From positions 5,890,001-5,954,000 of the forward strand of contig NZ_CP033966.1 of NCBI RefSeq assembly GCF_003854895.1: a DNA stretch of 64,000 nt, in the 5' to 3' direction. The stretch's first letter is position 1. Each line of letters starts with the position of its first letter. Under the pieces are notes generated by a model. It was not told the origin of the DNA and made no database searches. It was given only the letters and a program-made list of their open reading frames with translations. The stretch is from Pigmentiphaga sp. H8. GTDB taxonomy: Bacteria; Pseudomonadota; Gammaproteobacteria; Burkholderiales; Burkholderiaceae_B. Shown here piece by piece: positions 1 through 8,952 of this stretch. Position numbers and translations under genes: made by a program.

Positions 1-875
1 AATGCGGCGGCGGGGGCCGAGAGGCCTTCGCGCTGCCGGAAGACCACGAAGAGTTCGCGCGCGGCCCAGGGTTCCTCGATGGGGACCAGCGCCAGGTCCA
101 GCGTGCCCACGTACAGTTCGCCGCTGTGCTGCGGCACGACCGCGACGCCCAGGCCGACGTGGACCATGCGGCACAGCGCGTCCAGGCTGCTGACGCTGAT
201 CTTGACGTGCAGCGTCGCGCCCAGCCGTCCGGCTTCCTTGACCAGCAATTGCGTCAGCGACGTCCCCTGCCCCATGCCGACGATGTTCTCATCCATGAAA
301 TCGCGCAGGCGCACCACGGGCGCCTTGGCCAGGCGATGGCGGCGCGGCACGGCCAGTACCAGGCGGTCGCTGCGGTAGGGCAGGTGCTCGAGCCGCTCGA
401 TGCCCGGGACCTTGTTGGAGAAGCCCAGGTCGAAATCGCTTTCGGTCAGGCTGCGCAGCACCTCGCTGCTGGTCTGTTCGTCGATCTGGATGTCCACGTC
501 GGGGAAGACGCGCTTGAAGGCGGCGATGTCCTCGGGCAGGAACTGCACGATGGACGACATGTTGCCGACGATGCGTATCGTGCCCTTGGCGCCGGTGGCG
601 TACTGGGACAGCTCGGCTTCCATGCGTTCGATGTCGGCCAGGACTTCCCGTGCGTGGCGATACACGGCCTCGCCTATGGGGGTGACCGAGATGCCGCGCG
701 ATTCGCGGTGGATGACCGGCTGCCCGATCACGCCTTCGATCTCGGCGATGCGGCGGCTGACGGCCGAGGGCGCGATGGCCTCGCGTTCGGCCGCGCGCGC
801 GATGTTGCGTTCCTGGCAGACGGCGACGAACAGGCGCAGCGAGGTCAGGTCGAGTTTACGGACGAGATTGCTCAT
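1..875 (-). CDS. LysR-family transcriptional regulator, partial (3' end outside window)
   Basis: The first 291 residues are visible; the frame is open to the window edge with no stop. The N-terminal winged helix covers about residues 8-67 (LDLTSLRLFVAVCQERNIAR, then AIAPSAVSRRIAEIE), and a LysR-type effector-binding domain follows. It is a DNA-binding regulator whose inducer cannot be read from the sequence. The ATG at 873-875 is the natural start because the helix-turn-helix begins just after it. It lies 60 bases downstream of leuD on the same strand, so it may be the last gene of a leuC-leuD-lysR transcript. That is unusual, since LysR genes are more often divergent from their targets. The missing part is only the very C-terminus. 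Confidence 0.9.
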   Translation of the reverse strand, partial: MSNLVRKLDLTSLRLFVAVCQERNIARAAEREAIAPSAVSRRIAEIEGVIGQPVIHRESRGISVTPIGEAVYRHAREVLADIERMEAELSQYATGAKGTIRIVGNMSSIVQFLPEDIAAFKRVFPDVDIQIDEQTSSEVLRSLTESDFDLGFSNKVPGIERLEHLPYRSDRLVLAVPRRHRLAKAPVVRLRDFMDENIVGMGQGTSLTQLLVKEAGRLGATLHVKISVSSLDALCRMVHVGLGVAVVPQHSGELYVGTLDLALVPIEEPWAARELFVVFRQREGLSAPAAA

Positions 876-935
876 GGTCTTGCCTTCCTGTCGCTGCGCG
901 GATTGTGGCACGGCGGGCGACAGGGGGCAACGCGC

Positions 936-1592
936 TCAGACGCTGCGGCGCGCGGGCGACAGCCAGGGGTACGTCCGCAGGTGCGCATCCTCGAAGGCGC
1001 GGATCTGGTCGGCCTTGCGCAGCGTCAGGCCGATGTCGTCCAGGCCGTTCAGCAGGCAGTATTTGCGGAACGGCGCGATGTCGAAGCCGAAGGAGGGCGA
1101 GCCGTCCGGACCGGACACGGTCTGCGCCTGGAGGTCGACCAGCAGTTGCACCGGCTGTTCCCGCGTCGCCAGCGCGAACAGCGCATCCACTTCGTCCTCG
1201 CGCAGCACCACCGGCAAGAGGCCGTTCTGCATCGCGTTGTTGTAGAAGATGTCGCCGAAGCTGGGCGCGATCACGGCGCGAAAACCGTATTGCTGCAAGG
1301 CCCACGGCGCGTGTTCGCGCGAGGAGCCGCAGCCGAAGTTGGCGCGGGCCAGCAGGATGGTCGCGCCCCGGTAGCGCGCTTCGTTCAGCACGAAGTCGGG
1401 ATTCAGCGGACGGCCGCTGCAATCCTGGCCAGGCTCGCCCTGGTCCAGGTAGCGCCATTCGTCGAACAGGTTGGGGCCGAAGCCCGTGCGGCGGATGGAT
1501 TTGAGGAACTGCTTGGGAATGATGGCGTCGGTGTCGACGTTGCCGCGGTCGAGCGGCGCGACCAGGCCTTGCAGGCGATCGAATTTTTCCAT
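936..1592 (-). CDS. leuD: 3-isopropylmalate dehydratase small subunit (LeuD)
   Basis: 218 residues, slightly longer than the roughly 200 usual for LeuD. This is the swivel domain of the aconitase superfamily. With LeuC it forms the heterodimer that isomerises 2-isopropylmalate to 3-isopropylmalate in leucine synthesis. Family landmarks are DRGNVDTDAIIPKQFLKSI near the N-terminus, the substrate-binding FGCGSSREHAPWAL, and IAPSFGDIFYNNAMQNGLLP. It starts 10 bases after the end of leuC, so the two are cotranscribed. No leuB or leuA is adjacent, and Alcaligenaceae often carry several LeuCD-like pairs, so a paralogous role on another hydroxy-diacid such as methylmalate or citraconate is possible. 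The fold is certain; the exact substrate is an inference. Confidence 0.9.
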   Translation of the reverse strand: MEKFDRLQGLVAPLDRGNVDTDAIIPKQFLKSIRRTGFGPNLFDEWRYLDQGEPGQDCSGRPLNPDFVLNEARYRGATILLARANFGCGSSREHAPWALQQYGFRAVIAPSFGDIFYNNAMQNGLLPVVLREDEVDALFALATREQPVQLLVDLQAQTVSGPDGSPSFGFDIAPFRKYCLLNGLDDIGLTLRKADQIRAFEDAHLRTYPWLSPARRSV

Positions 1593-1602
1593 GATGGACT
1601 CC

Positions 1603-3003
1603 TTACAGCGCGCGCACGTCGACGAAGCGGCCGGCGATGGCCGCGGCCGCCGCCATCGCGGGGCTGACGAGGTGCGTGCGGCCGCCGGCGCCCTGCCGGC
1701 CTTCGAAATTGCGGTTGGAGGTCGAGGCGCAGCGTTCTCCCGGCGAGAGCCGGTCGGCGTTCATGGCCATGCACATGGAACAGCCGGATTCGCGCCATTC
1801 GAAACCGGCGTCGATGAAGACGCGGTCCAGGCCTTCCTGTTCCGCCTGCGCCTTCACCAGCCCGGAGCCGGGCACCACCATCGCGAGCCGGATGTTCGGC
1901 GCCTTGCGGCGGCCCTTGACCACGGCGGCGGCGGCGCGCAGGTCCTCGATGCGGGAATTGGTGCACGAGCCGATGAACACCTTGTCCAGGGCGATGTCGG
2001 CGATGGGCGTATTGGCGGCCAGCCCCATGTAGGCCAGCGCCTTGCGCATGCCCTCGCGGCGGACCGGATCGGCTTCGGTGTCGGGATCCGGCACCTTGCC
2101 GTCCACGGCCACGACCATCTCGGGCGAGGTGCCCCAGGTCACCTGCGGCAGGATGGAGGCCGCGTCGATCTCCACCACCGTGTCGAACACCGCGCCGTCG
2201 TCCGAGCGCAGCGTGCGCCACCAGGCCACGGCCTGGTCCCACTGCCCGCCCGACGGCGAGAACGGCCGGCCGCGCAGGTAGTCGATGGTGGTGTCGTCCA
2301 CCGCGATCATGCCGGCCCGCGCGCCGGCCTCGATGGACATGTTGCAGATGGTCATGCGGCCTTCCATCGACAGCGCGCGTATCGTCGAGCCCGCGTATTC
2401 GATGGCGTGGCCGGTGGCGCCGGCCGCGCCTATCCGGCCGATCAGCGCCAGCACGATGTCCTTGGCCACCACGCCGGGCTGCAACGTGCCTTCCACGCGC
2501 ACCAGCATGGATTTCATCTTGCGCGCGATCAGCGTTTGCGTGGCCAGCACGTGCTCGACTTCCGAGGTGCCGATGCCGTGCGCCAGGCAGGCGAAGGCGC
2601 CGTGGGTGCTGGTGTGGGAGTCCCCGCACACCACCGTCATGCCCGGCAGCGTCGCGCCCTGTTCGGGGCCGACCACGTGCTCGATGCCCTGGCGCCGGTC
2701 CTGCATGCCGAAGAAGGTCAGGCCGAAAGTGCGGGCGTTGTCCTCCAGCGCGCCCACCTGCGCGCGCGAGAACGGATCGTCGATGCCCTGGCTGCGGTCG
2801 GTGGTGGGGACATTGTGGTCGGCGATCGCCAGACAGGAATCGGCCCGCCACGGCACGCGGCCGGCCAGCCGCAGGCCCTCGAAGGCCTGTGGGCTGGACA
2901 CCTCGTTGATCAGGTGCCGGTCGATGTACAAGAGGCAGGTGCCGTCGGGTTCGGCGGCAAAGGCGTGCGTGTCCCAGAGTTTGTCGTAGAGCGTGCGCGG
3001 CAT
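1603..3003 (-). CDS. leuC: 3-isopropylmalate dehydratase large subunit (LeuC)
   Basis: 466 residues, the length of the E. coli enzyme. It carries the [4Fe-4S] cluster that dehydrates and rehydrates isopropylmalate. Visible hallmarks are MPRTLYDKLWDTH at the start, ADHNVPT, VVCGDSHTSTHGAFACLA, and the three cluster cysteines in IGSCTNSR and in SGCSMCMAMN (Cys-x2-Cys). The C-terminal NRNFEGRQG is also typical of the family. The gene begins about 115 bases downstream of the AraC regulator gene on the same strand, and leuD follows within 10 bases. No strong Shine-Dalgarno precedes the ATG. A GC-rich hairpin lies at 3026-3042, just upstream. Confidence 0.93.
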   Translation of the reverse strand: MPRTLYDKLWDTHAFAAEPDGTCLLYIDRHLINEVSSPQAFEGLRLAGRVPWRADSCLAIADHNVPTTDRSQGIDDPFSRAQVGALEDNARTFGLTFFGMQDRRQGIEHVVGPEQGATLPGMTVVCGDSHTSTHGAFACLAHGIGTSEVEHVLATQTLIARKMKSMLVRVEGTLQPGVVAKDIVLALIGRIGAAGATGHAIEYAGSTIRALSMEGRMTICNMSIEAGARAGMIAVDDTTIDYLRGRPFSPSGGQWDQAVAWWRTLRSDDGAVFDTVVEIDAASILPQVTWGTSPEMVVAVDGKVPDPDTEADPVRREGMRKALAYMGLAANTPIADIALDKVFIGSCTNSRIEDLRAAAAVVKGRRKAPNIRLAMVVPGSGLVKAQAEQEGLDRVFIDAGFEWRESGCSMCMAMNADRLSPGERCASTSNRNFEGRQGAGGRTHLVSPAMAAAAAIAGRFVDVRAL

Positions 3004-3025
3004 GCGTGGTCATCCATCATCGCGA

Positions 3026-3042
3026 GCCGGCCCGGGGCCGGC
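3026..3042. other. GC-rich inverted repeat upstream of leuC
   Basis: Perfect 8-base arms GCCGGCCC and GGGCCGGC separated by one base. It lies between the end of the AraC gene and the leuC start (both minus strand). It could be a terminator for the upstream gene or a structure in the leuC leader. There is no T-run, so neither role is secure. Confidence 0.35.
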
Positions 3043-3117
3043 GGGCTTCCATGATAGGAGCCCCGGATGCGGCGTGGGATGACGATTGGAGAGGGCTGCC
3101 GTCGCCGATGGCGGGGG

Positions 3118-4137
3118 TCACTGCGTCATGCGTATGGCGTCGGTGCGCGCCATGCGCGGCGGATAGCCGTAGCGCGCGCGGAACTGGCGGCTGAAATGCG
3201 GAATGTCGTTGAAGCCCTGGCGCAGCGCGATCTCGGTGATGGAGATATGGTCGAAGCGCGGGTCCACCAGCATCGCGTTGGCCCGCGTCAGGCGTTCTTC
3301 CCGGACCCAGGTGCCGAAAGTGGTGTCGGCGGTCGAGAACAGCTTGTGCAGGTAGCGCTTGGAAATGTTCATGGCCTTGGCGACCGTGGCCGGATCCATG
3401 TCGGGATCGTCCAGGTGGCAGCGCAGGTAGGCCTTGGCGCGCGACAGCAGGATGGCGCTGCTCTGGGGCGGCGCGCCGGCCTCGGGGTCGGGCGCGGCCT
3501 CGCCGCCCTGGAACGCCAGTCCCACCAGGTCCAGCGCCATGTCGATGGCCTGGATGCGCGTGTTGTTGTTCAGCAGCAGGCCTTCCTGCGCCAGCAGTCC
3601 CAGATGGTGGGCCGCCAGCCGGCCGATGCCGTTGCGGATGCTGGGCGTGACCGACAGGAAATGGCTGGGGTCGGGCAGCCGGCTTTCCAGCAGGCGGCGC
3701 GGGACGGACACCAGCATGCGCGCGGTGGCGTCGTCGTGCGTGGACCGGTAGGGAATGGCCTTGTCCAGCAGGAACAGGCTTTCGGCGTCCACCACCGTCC
3801 GCTGGTGCGGATGGCTGACGACGGCGTTGCCCACCAGGTTGATCCCGACCAGGTAGTCGTTCTGGTTGTCGCGTTCTATGCACCGGGCCGTGCGGTGGAT
3901 TTCGAGCGGATCGGAGCGGATGTAGATGAAGTTGAGCGGGCCGACGCTGGTGCGCGCGATCTGGTGCTGGAAGCGGTTGCGGCTGGCGGTGCCGATCTCG
4001 ACCCGGGCGATCTGGCTGCTGACCAGCTTGGTGTACTGCTCGACGTTATCCGAACTGACGACGTCCTGGCTACCGAACGGCCCGCCCGGCATGGCGCCCC
4101 ACACGTCCTGCGGCGCGTGTCCGATATGCGTACCCAT
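3118..4137 (-). CDS. AraC-family transcriptional regulator
   Basis: 339 residues. The C-terminal third carries the double helix-turn-helix of the AraC/XylS family (MNISKRYLHKLFSTADTTFG and the IALRQGFNDIPHFSRQFRAR segment). The N-terminal two thirds resemble the AraC-binding-like domain found in regulators of aromatic and amine catabolism. The start at 4135-4137 is chosen because GGAGG sits 9 bases upstream and the domain begins soon after; further in-frame codons upstream lack such a site. It lies 131 bases after the livF stop and ahead of leuC, all on one strand, so it may control the transporter operon, leuCD, or both. The effector is unknown. Confidence 0.9.
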   Translation of the reverse strand: MGTHIGHAPQDVWGAMPGGPFGSQDVVSSDNVEQYTKLVSSQIARVEIGTASRNRFQHQIARTSVGPLNFIYIRSDPLEIHRTARCIERDNQNDYLVGINLVGNAVVSHPHQRTVVDAESLFLLDKAIPYRSTHDDATARMLVSVPRRLLESRLPDPSHFLSVTPSIRNGIGRLAAHHLGLLAQEGLLLNNNTRIQAIDMALDLVGLAFQGGEAAPDPEAGAPPQSSAILLSRAKAYLRCHLDDPDMDPATVAKAMNISKRYLHKLFSTADTTFGTWVREERLTRANAMLVDPRFDHISITEIALRQGFNDIPHFSRQFRARYGYPPRMARTDAIRMTQ

Positions 4138-4268
4138 TGAATGGCGTTCCTCCAGGTTCCCGCCCGGCTGCGGCGAGCGCATCGGACCATGCTCGTCCAA
4201 CGTAACACAGACTGGACGCCGATGGCCGCCGGGCGGGGCCTCGTATTCCCTGGTTGCCAGGCAGGGGA

Positions 4269-4997
4269 TCAGACGCCGAGGTAGCGGTCCCGGACCTCCT
4301 CGGCGGCCTGCAGGGCCTCGGGCGTGGATTCGTACACGATGCGCCCCTTGTTCACCAGCAGGACGCGATCGGCCAGCGCCATTGCGAATTTCAGGCGCTG
4401 CTCGATCAGCAGCAGCGTCGAGCCGCGCCGCTTGACCTCGACCAGCACGGCGTGGAGTTCCTTGACCAGCAGCGGCGACAGCCCCTCGGTCGGTTCGTCC
4501 AGCAGCACGACGCGCGGATAGCCGACCAGCGCGCGGCCGACCGCCAGCATCTGCTGCTCCCCGCCGGACAGGCCGCCCGCCCGGTTGTTGCGTCGCTCGG
4601 CCAGGCGGGGGAAGGCGGCATAGACCTCGTCCTTGGTCCACGACAAGCCTTCTCGGTCGTAGCGGCGCAGGTTGCTGCCCAGTTCCAGGGTCTCGTGCAC
4701 CGTCAGCGAACGGAAGATGCGCCGCCCTTGCGGGACCAGCGCGATGCCCTGCCGGCTGATGCGTTCCGGGGTCGTGCCCGTGATATCGATTCCGCCGATA
4801 CTTATCTTCCCCTGCCGCGGCGGTACGAAACCCGCCAGCGTGCTGACCAGGGTAGTCTTGCCGACGCCGTTGCGCCCCAGGATGGCGACCACCTCGCCCT
4901 GGGCGGCGCCCAGGGTCACGCCCTGGAGGATGTAGCTCGGGCCGTAGTAGGTGTGGACGTCCGCGACGTCGAGCAAGCGGGGATGCGTCGTGGTCAT
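4269..4997 (-). CDS. livF: Branched-chain amino acid-type ABC transporter ATPase (LivF)
   Basis: 242 residues. It is a cytoplasmic nucleotide-binding subunit of an HAAT-family (branched-chain amino acid/amide) importer. Walker A is GRNGVGKT at about residues 41-48, the signature is LSGGEQQMLAVGRAL, Walker B is VVLLDEPTEGL, and the switch-region histidine lies in the LLLIEQRLKFA segment as usual for LivF. It overlaps livG by four bases (ATGA), so the two ATPases are translationally coupled. It is the last gene of the five-gene transporter operon. The substrate need not be leucine; HAAT systems in this group often take up amides, urea or aromatic acids. Confidence 0.92.
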   Translation of the reverse strand: MTTTHPRLLDVADVHTYYGPSYILQGVTLGAAQGEVVAILGRNGVGKTTLVSTLAGFVPPRQGKISIGGIDITGTTPERISRQGIALVPQGRRIFRSLTVHETLELGSNLRRYDREGLSWTKDEVYAAFPRLAERRNNRAGGLSGGEQQMLAVGRALVGYPRVVLLDEPTEGLSPLLVKELHAVLVEVKRRGSTLLLIEQRLKFAMALADRVLLVNKGRIVYESTPEALQAAEEVRDRYLGV

Positions 4998-5743
4998 TCG
5001 CCTTCACCGAAATAGATGCGCCGGATCTCGGCGTTGTTGCGCACTTCCTCGGCCGTGCCGGTCATGACCATCTGGCCGTTCTGCAGGATGGTGAAGCGGT
5101 CGGCCACCTCGAAGGCCACGTCCATGTCGTGTTCGACCACGATCACGGTGACGTCGGCCGGCAGTTCCTTGATCAGCGTGACGACGCTTTCGGTTTCCAT
5201 GGCGGACAGGCCCGAGGTCGGCTCGTCCAGCAGCAGCACCCGGGGTTCGCCGGCCACCGCCATTGCCAGTTCGAGCTTGCGCTGGTCGCCGTAGGACAGG
5301 TCGCACACGCGCGTGCGGCGATCGGCGGTGAAGCGCCAGTCGTCCAGCAGCGCGCGCACCCGTTCCCAGACCGGGCCGGGCCGGGCGGCGCCGCGCATCA
5401 TCCCGTAGCGGGTGGACGACAAGGCCCGCACCGCCAGATGGACGTTCTCTTCCACGCTGGCGTCCTGAAACAGCGAGGTGATCTGGAAGGTGCGCGCCAG
5501 GCCCTTGTGCGCGCGCCGGTGCGGCGCCAGCGCGGTCACGTCCTCGCCGAACAGCCGCACCTTGCCGGCCGTCGGCGTCAGTTGCCCGCCTATCATGTTG
5601 AACAGGGTGGTCTTGCCCGCGCCGTTGGGCCCCAGCAGCACGCGGCGCTCGCCCACCGCGATGTCGAGCGAGACGTCGGACACGGCGCGCAGACCGCCGA
5701 ATGAAATGCCTATGCCTTCGAGTTGTACCGCCGCGGATCTCAT
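4994..5743 (-). CDS. livG: Branched-chain amino acid-type ABC transporter ATPase (LivG)
   Basis: 249 residues. It is the second ATPase of the importer and pairs with LivF. Walker A is GPNGAGKT at about 38-45; the signature appears as LSYGDQRKLELAMAV (tyrosine replacing the usual glycine, as is normal in LivG); Walker B is VLLLDEPTSGLS; the H-loop is VVEHDMDVAFE. The start at 5741-5743 overlaps the livM stop by four bases (ATGA), which fixes it against longer in-frame extensions into livM. The C-terminus ends in RNNAEIRRIYFGEGE, the usual LivG tail. Confidence 0.92.
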   Translation of the reverse strand: MRSAAVQLEGIGISFGGLRAVSDVSLDIAVGERRVLLGPNGAGKTTLFNMIGGQLTPTAGKVRLFGEDVTALAPHRRAHKGLARTFQITSLFQDASVEENVHLAVRALSSTRYGMMRGAARPGPVWERVRALLDDWRFTADRRTRVCDLSYGDQRKLELAMAVAGEPRVLLLDEPTSGLSAMETESVVTLIKELPADVTVIVVEHDMDVAFEVADRFTILQNGQMVMTGTAEEVRNNAEIRRIYFGEGE

Positions 5744-6702
5744 GAAGCCCTCCGGGTGCGCACGAGGTCGTGGGCCAGGGCGACGATGCCGCGCGGCGCG
5801 AACAGCACGGCCGCCACGTACAGCAGGCCCAGCCAGGTGATCCAGCGGTCGGTGAAGCCGCTGACCAGGTGGCTGAGCAGCATCACGATGAAGGCGCCCA
5901 GCACCGGCCCGGCCAGCGTGCCGGCTCCGCCTATGATGACCATCAGCGTGATCTCGGCCGAGATCACGATGCCGACCGACTCGGGGCTGACGAAACCCTT
6001 GTAGAAGACGAACAGCACGCCCGCGTAGCCGGCGAAGCCCGCCGAGATGATGAAGGCCAGGTACTTGTACAGCCAGACGTTGTAGCCCAGGGCCGCCATG
6101 CGCGGACCGTTCTGCTGGATGCCCCGCAGCGCGTGGCCGAATGGAGATCGCGCCAGGATGGCCATCAGGCAGAGCGCGGCGGCCGTGGCCAGGACGACCA
6201 GCAGGTAGTAGCCGTCGGTGTCGGCGACGGACAGGCCGGGCAGGCCCAGGTCCGGCCGGCCGATGCCGCGCAGTCCGTCGTCGCCGCCCGTGACCGAGCG
6301 CCACGAGAAGGCCGTGGCCCAGGTGATCTGGCCCAGCGCGAGCGTGATGATCAGGAAGTAGACGCCCGTGGTCCGGAGCGCGAGCAGCGCGTACACCGCG
6401 GCCACGGCCATGCTGGCCACGATCGCGGCGGCGGCCGCCAGCCAGAAGTTGGTGGACACGTGCAGGTAGACGAGCCCGGCGGTATAGGCCCCCACGCCGA
6501 AGTACGCGGCATGCCCCAGCGACGGCAGCCCGGCGTAGCCCAGCAGCAGGTTCAGGCCGAGCGCCAGAATGGCGAACACCAGGCAGTCGATGACGAGTCC
6601 GGCGCCGTACGACGACAGCCCCTGCCCGAGCACGACGAGCGCGACGGTGCCCAGCGCCGTGGCAAGCCAGGGGGAGGAGAAAGAGAATCGGGAAGCGGTC
6701 AT
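5740..6702 (-). CDS. livM: Branched-chain amino acid-type ABC transporter permease (LivM)
   Basis: 320 residues from the ATG at 6700-6702, which has GAGG seven bases upstream. An in-frame ATG at 6712-6714 overlaps the livH stop as ATGA and would add four residues, so it is an alternative. It is an integral membrane protein with about eight to ten hydrophobic segments. The family block LNLLLGYAGLPSLGHAAYFG lies near the N-terminus, with the cytoplasmic-loop motif ARSPFGHALRGIQQNGPRM contacting the ATPases. It forms the transmembrane channel with LivH. Confidence 0.9.
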   Translation of the reverse strand: MTASRFSFSSPWLATALGTVALVVLGQGLSSYGAGLVIDCLVFAILALGLNLLLGYAGLPSLGHAAYFGVGAYTAGLVYLHVSTNFWLAAAAAIVASMAVAAVYALLALRTTGVYFLIITLALGQITWATAFSWRSVTGGDDGLRGIGRPDLGLPGLSVADTDGYYLLVVLATAAALCLMAILARSPFGHALRGIQQNGPRMAALGYNVWLYKYLAFIISAGFAGYAGVLFVFYKGFVSPESVGIVISAEITLMVIIGGAGTLAGPVLGAFIVMLLSHLVSGFTDRWITWLGLLYVAAVLFAPRGIVALAHDLVRTRRAS

Positions 6703-6710
6703 GGCTTGCC

Positions 6711-7565
6711 TCATGCGCGGCCGAACAGGCCGTTGGGCCGGATGACCAGCATGGCCACCATGGGAACGAACATCGTGAACATGGCCAGCTCGGGTATGAA
6801 GGCCTTGCCCAGCGTGTCGGCGAACCCGATCAGCAGGCTGCCGTACAGCGCGCCCTTCAGGCTGCCCAGGCCGCCGATCACGACCACGGCGAAGGCCTGC
6901 AGCATGACCTCGAAATCGGCGCCGGGATAAATGCCCAGCATGGCGCCGCCCAGCACGCCCGCCACGCCCGCCAGGGCCGCGCCGGCGGCGAACACCAGCG
7001 TGAACACCAGGCGGATGTCGATGCCCTGGGCGCGCACCATGCCCGGGTCGTCCACGCCGGCGCGGATGATGGCGCCGATGCGGGTCTTCTCGATCAGCAG
7101 CCACAGGGCCAGCGCGACGGCGGCGCCGCAGGCGATGAGCGCCACGCGGTACTTGGGGAACACCATGCCGCCGTACCGCAGCGCGCCGTCCAGGAACTCC
7201 GGACGCTCCAGGGTCTGCGGCAGCCCGCCCCAGAACCACAAGGCGAAGTCCGAGATCACCAGCAGCACGCCGAAGCTCATCAGCACCTGGCCCAGCTCGT
7301 TGTTCTGCACGCGTTGCAGCAACAGCCGCTGCAGCACGATGCCGACCAGGCCGACGACGACGGCGGCGGCCAGCAGCGCCAGCCAGAAGCTGCCGGTACG
7401 TGCCAGCACGCTCAGCCCGCAGTAGCCGCCCAGCAGGTAGAACGAGCCGTGGGCCAGGTTGATGATGCGCATCAGCCCGAAGATGATGGACAGGCCCGCG
7501 GCGATCAGGAACAGCAGCATCGCCAGCGACAGCGCGTTCAGTATCTGGATCGAGTAGAAAGACAT
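6711..7565 (-). CDS. livH: Branched-chain amino acid-type ABC transporter permease (LivH)
   Basis: 284 residues with multiple hydrophobic helices. Family blocks include LSIIFGLMRIINLAHGSFYL near residues 25-45 and the ATPase-contact loop RIGAIIRAGVDDPGMVRAQG in the second half. It is the partner permease of LivM. The gene begins 15 bases after the binding-protein gene ends, so the order of transcription is binding protein, livH, livM, livG, livF. This is the complete complement of an HAAT importer. Confidence 0.92.
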   Translation of the reverse strand: MSFYSIQILNALSLAMLLFLIAAGLSIIFGLMRIINLAHGSFYLLGGYCGLSVLARTGSFWLALLAAAVVVGLVGIVLQRLLLQRVQNNELGQVLMSFGVLLVISDFALWFWGGLPQTLERPEFLDGALRYGGMVFPKYRVALIACGAAVALALWLLIEKTRIGAIIRAGVDDPGMVRAQGIDIRLVFTLVFAAGAALAGVAGVLGGAMLGIYPGADFEVMLQAFAVVVIGGLGSLKGALYGSLLIGFADTLGKAFIPELAMFTMFVPMVAMLVIRPNGLFGRA

Positions 7566-7580
7566 GGAACGGCCCGCTCG

Positions 7581-8816
7581 CTACTTCGCCCACTCGTTGG
7601 CGATGTCCCGGTAGGGCTTCATCTCCATGAATTCCTTCGGCTGCCAGGTGTAGAACTGCGAGACGTCCGGCACCTTCGCCACGGGTTCGTTGACCAGCTT
7701 GCCATCGACCCGCTTGACCTCGAACACATAGATGTCATGCACGGGGCTGCGATAGTCGTCGAAGCGGAATGCCCCGCGCGGCGCGGCGAACTTCACGCCG
7801 GCGAGCGTCTTGTTCACCTTGCTCTTGTCCGAGACGTCGCCCTTGAGGGCCTTGATGGCCTCGCCGATGGCGCGCGCGGCCACGTACGAGCCCTCCGAAT
7901 AGAAGGTGGGCGTGCGGCCGAAGCGCTTCTGGTAGGCCTTGACGAAGGCCTCGTTCTCCGGCGTCTTCACGCGGGCCGAATAGTGCGACGACGACAGGAT
8001 GCCCAGGGCCGACTTGCCCTGCGCCTCCAGGATCATGTCATCGGTCAGCATGCTGGAGGCGACCAGGGGCAGCGTGCCCTTCAGGCCGTACTCGTCGTAC
8101 TGCTTGACGAACTTGATGGCTTCCGAGCCGGCGAACACCGCGGCCACGGCGTCGGCGTCCTTGACCTTGATGCTGGACAGGAAGGGCGCGAAGTCGGCGG
8201 TGCCCAGCGGCGGATACAGCGTCTGCACGATCTTGCCGCCGGCCTGGGTGAAGGTGCGGGCGATGCCGCCGGTCTGCTCGAAGCCCGCGGCGTAGCCGGT
8301 GGCGACCAGGACCAGGCGGCGATAGCCCTTGTCGTACAGCCACTTGCCGAAGGGATGGCTGGCCTGGCTGCCGGAGCTGTTGGTGCGGAAGATGTTGGGC
8401 GCGGCCAGTTGCTGCGTCAGGCCGTCGGCGCTGGACACCGAGACGACGTAGGGAATGTTCTTTTCCACCACGTAGTCGCGCAGGGCGTAGGCGACGCTGG
8501 ACGAGACCACGCCGCCCAGGAAGGCCACCTTGTCGCTTTCCACCAGTTTCCTGGCCTTGGTCAGGCCCACGTCGGGCTTGGCCTGGGAGTCCTCGAAGAC
8601 CAGTTCGAGCCGGGCACCGCCGGCCTTGGCGCCTATTTCGTCGACGTAGAGCTGGAAGCCGTTGCGGACGTCCTCGCCGATGGCGGCGTAGGGGCCGGTG
8701 TTCGGGCTCAGCACGCCGATCCGGATGGTGGGTTCGGCCGCGCCGGCACCGGCGCCGGTCAGTGCCAGGCCAGCGGCGAGCGTGGCCAGGGCGAGTCGGA
8801 AATGGATGCGTTTCAT
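7581..8816 (-). CDS. ABC transporter periplasmic substrate-binding protein (LivK-type)
   Basis: 411 residues. A signal peptide is evident (MKRIHFRLALATLAAGLALT, cleavage likely after the GAGAA near residue 27). The mature part starts with IRIGVLSPNTGPYAAIGEDV, typical of the type I periplasmic binding fold used by Leu/Ile/Val and amide importers. The start at 8814-8816 gives a proper signal peptide; an upstream in-frame ATG would bury it. The protein should capture the solute in the periplasm and deliver it to LivHM. The adjacent amidohydrolase and carboxylesterase suggest that the substrate is an amide, ester or heterocycle rather than a plain amino acid. Confidence 0.9.
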   Translation of the reverse strand: MKRIHFRLALATLAAGLALTGAGAGAAEPTIRIGVLSPNTGPYAAIGEDVRNGFQLYVDEIGAKAGGARLELVFEDSQAKPDVGLTKARKLVESDKVAFLGGVVSSSVAYALRDYVVEKNIPYVVSVSSADGLTQQLAAPNIFRTNSSGSQASHPFGKWLYDKGYRRLVLVATGYAAGFEQTGGIARTFTQAGGKIVQTLYPPLGTADFAPFLSSIKVKDADAVAAVFAGSEAIKFVKQYDEYGLKGTLPLVASSMLTDDMILEAQGKSALGILSSSHYSARVKTPENEAFVKAYQKRFGRTPTFYSEGSYVAARAIGEAIKALKGDVSDKSKVNKTLAGVKFAAPRGAFRFDDYRSPVHDIYVFEVKRVDGKLVNEPVAKVPDVSQFYTWQPKEFMEMKPYRDIANEWAK

Positions 8817-8952
8817 GGGGTTCCCCAGGCGGGAGGTTGTCGGAACGTCTTGGTGTTGTGCAGGGGCATAGTGGAAGGGTTCGCGGGCAGGCGCTTGCGC
8901 GTCAGCGCATGACCGGTTGAGTCCTGGTGCACGTCCGCCTGGGGGTTGTTCC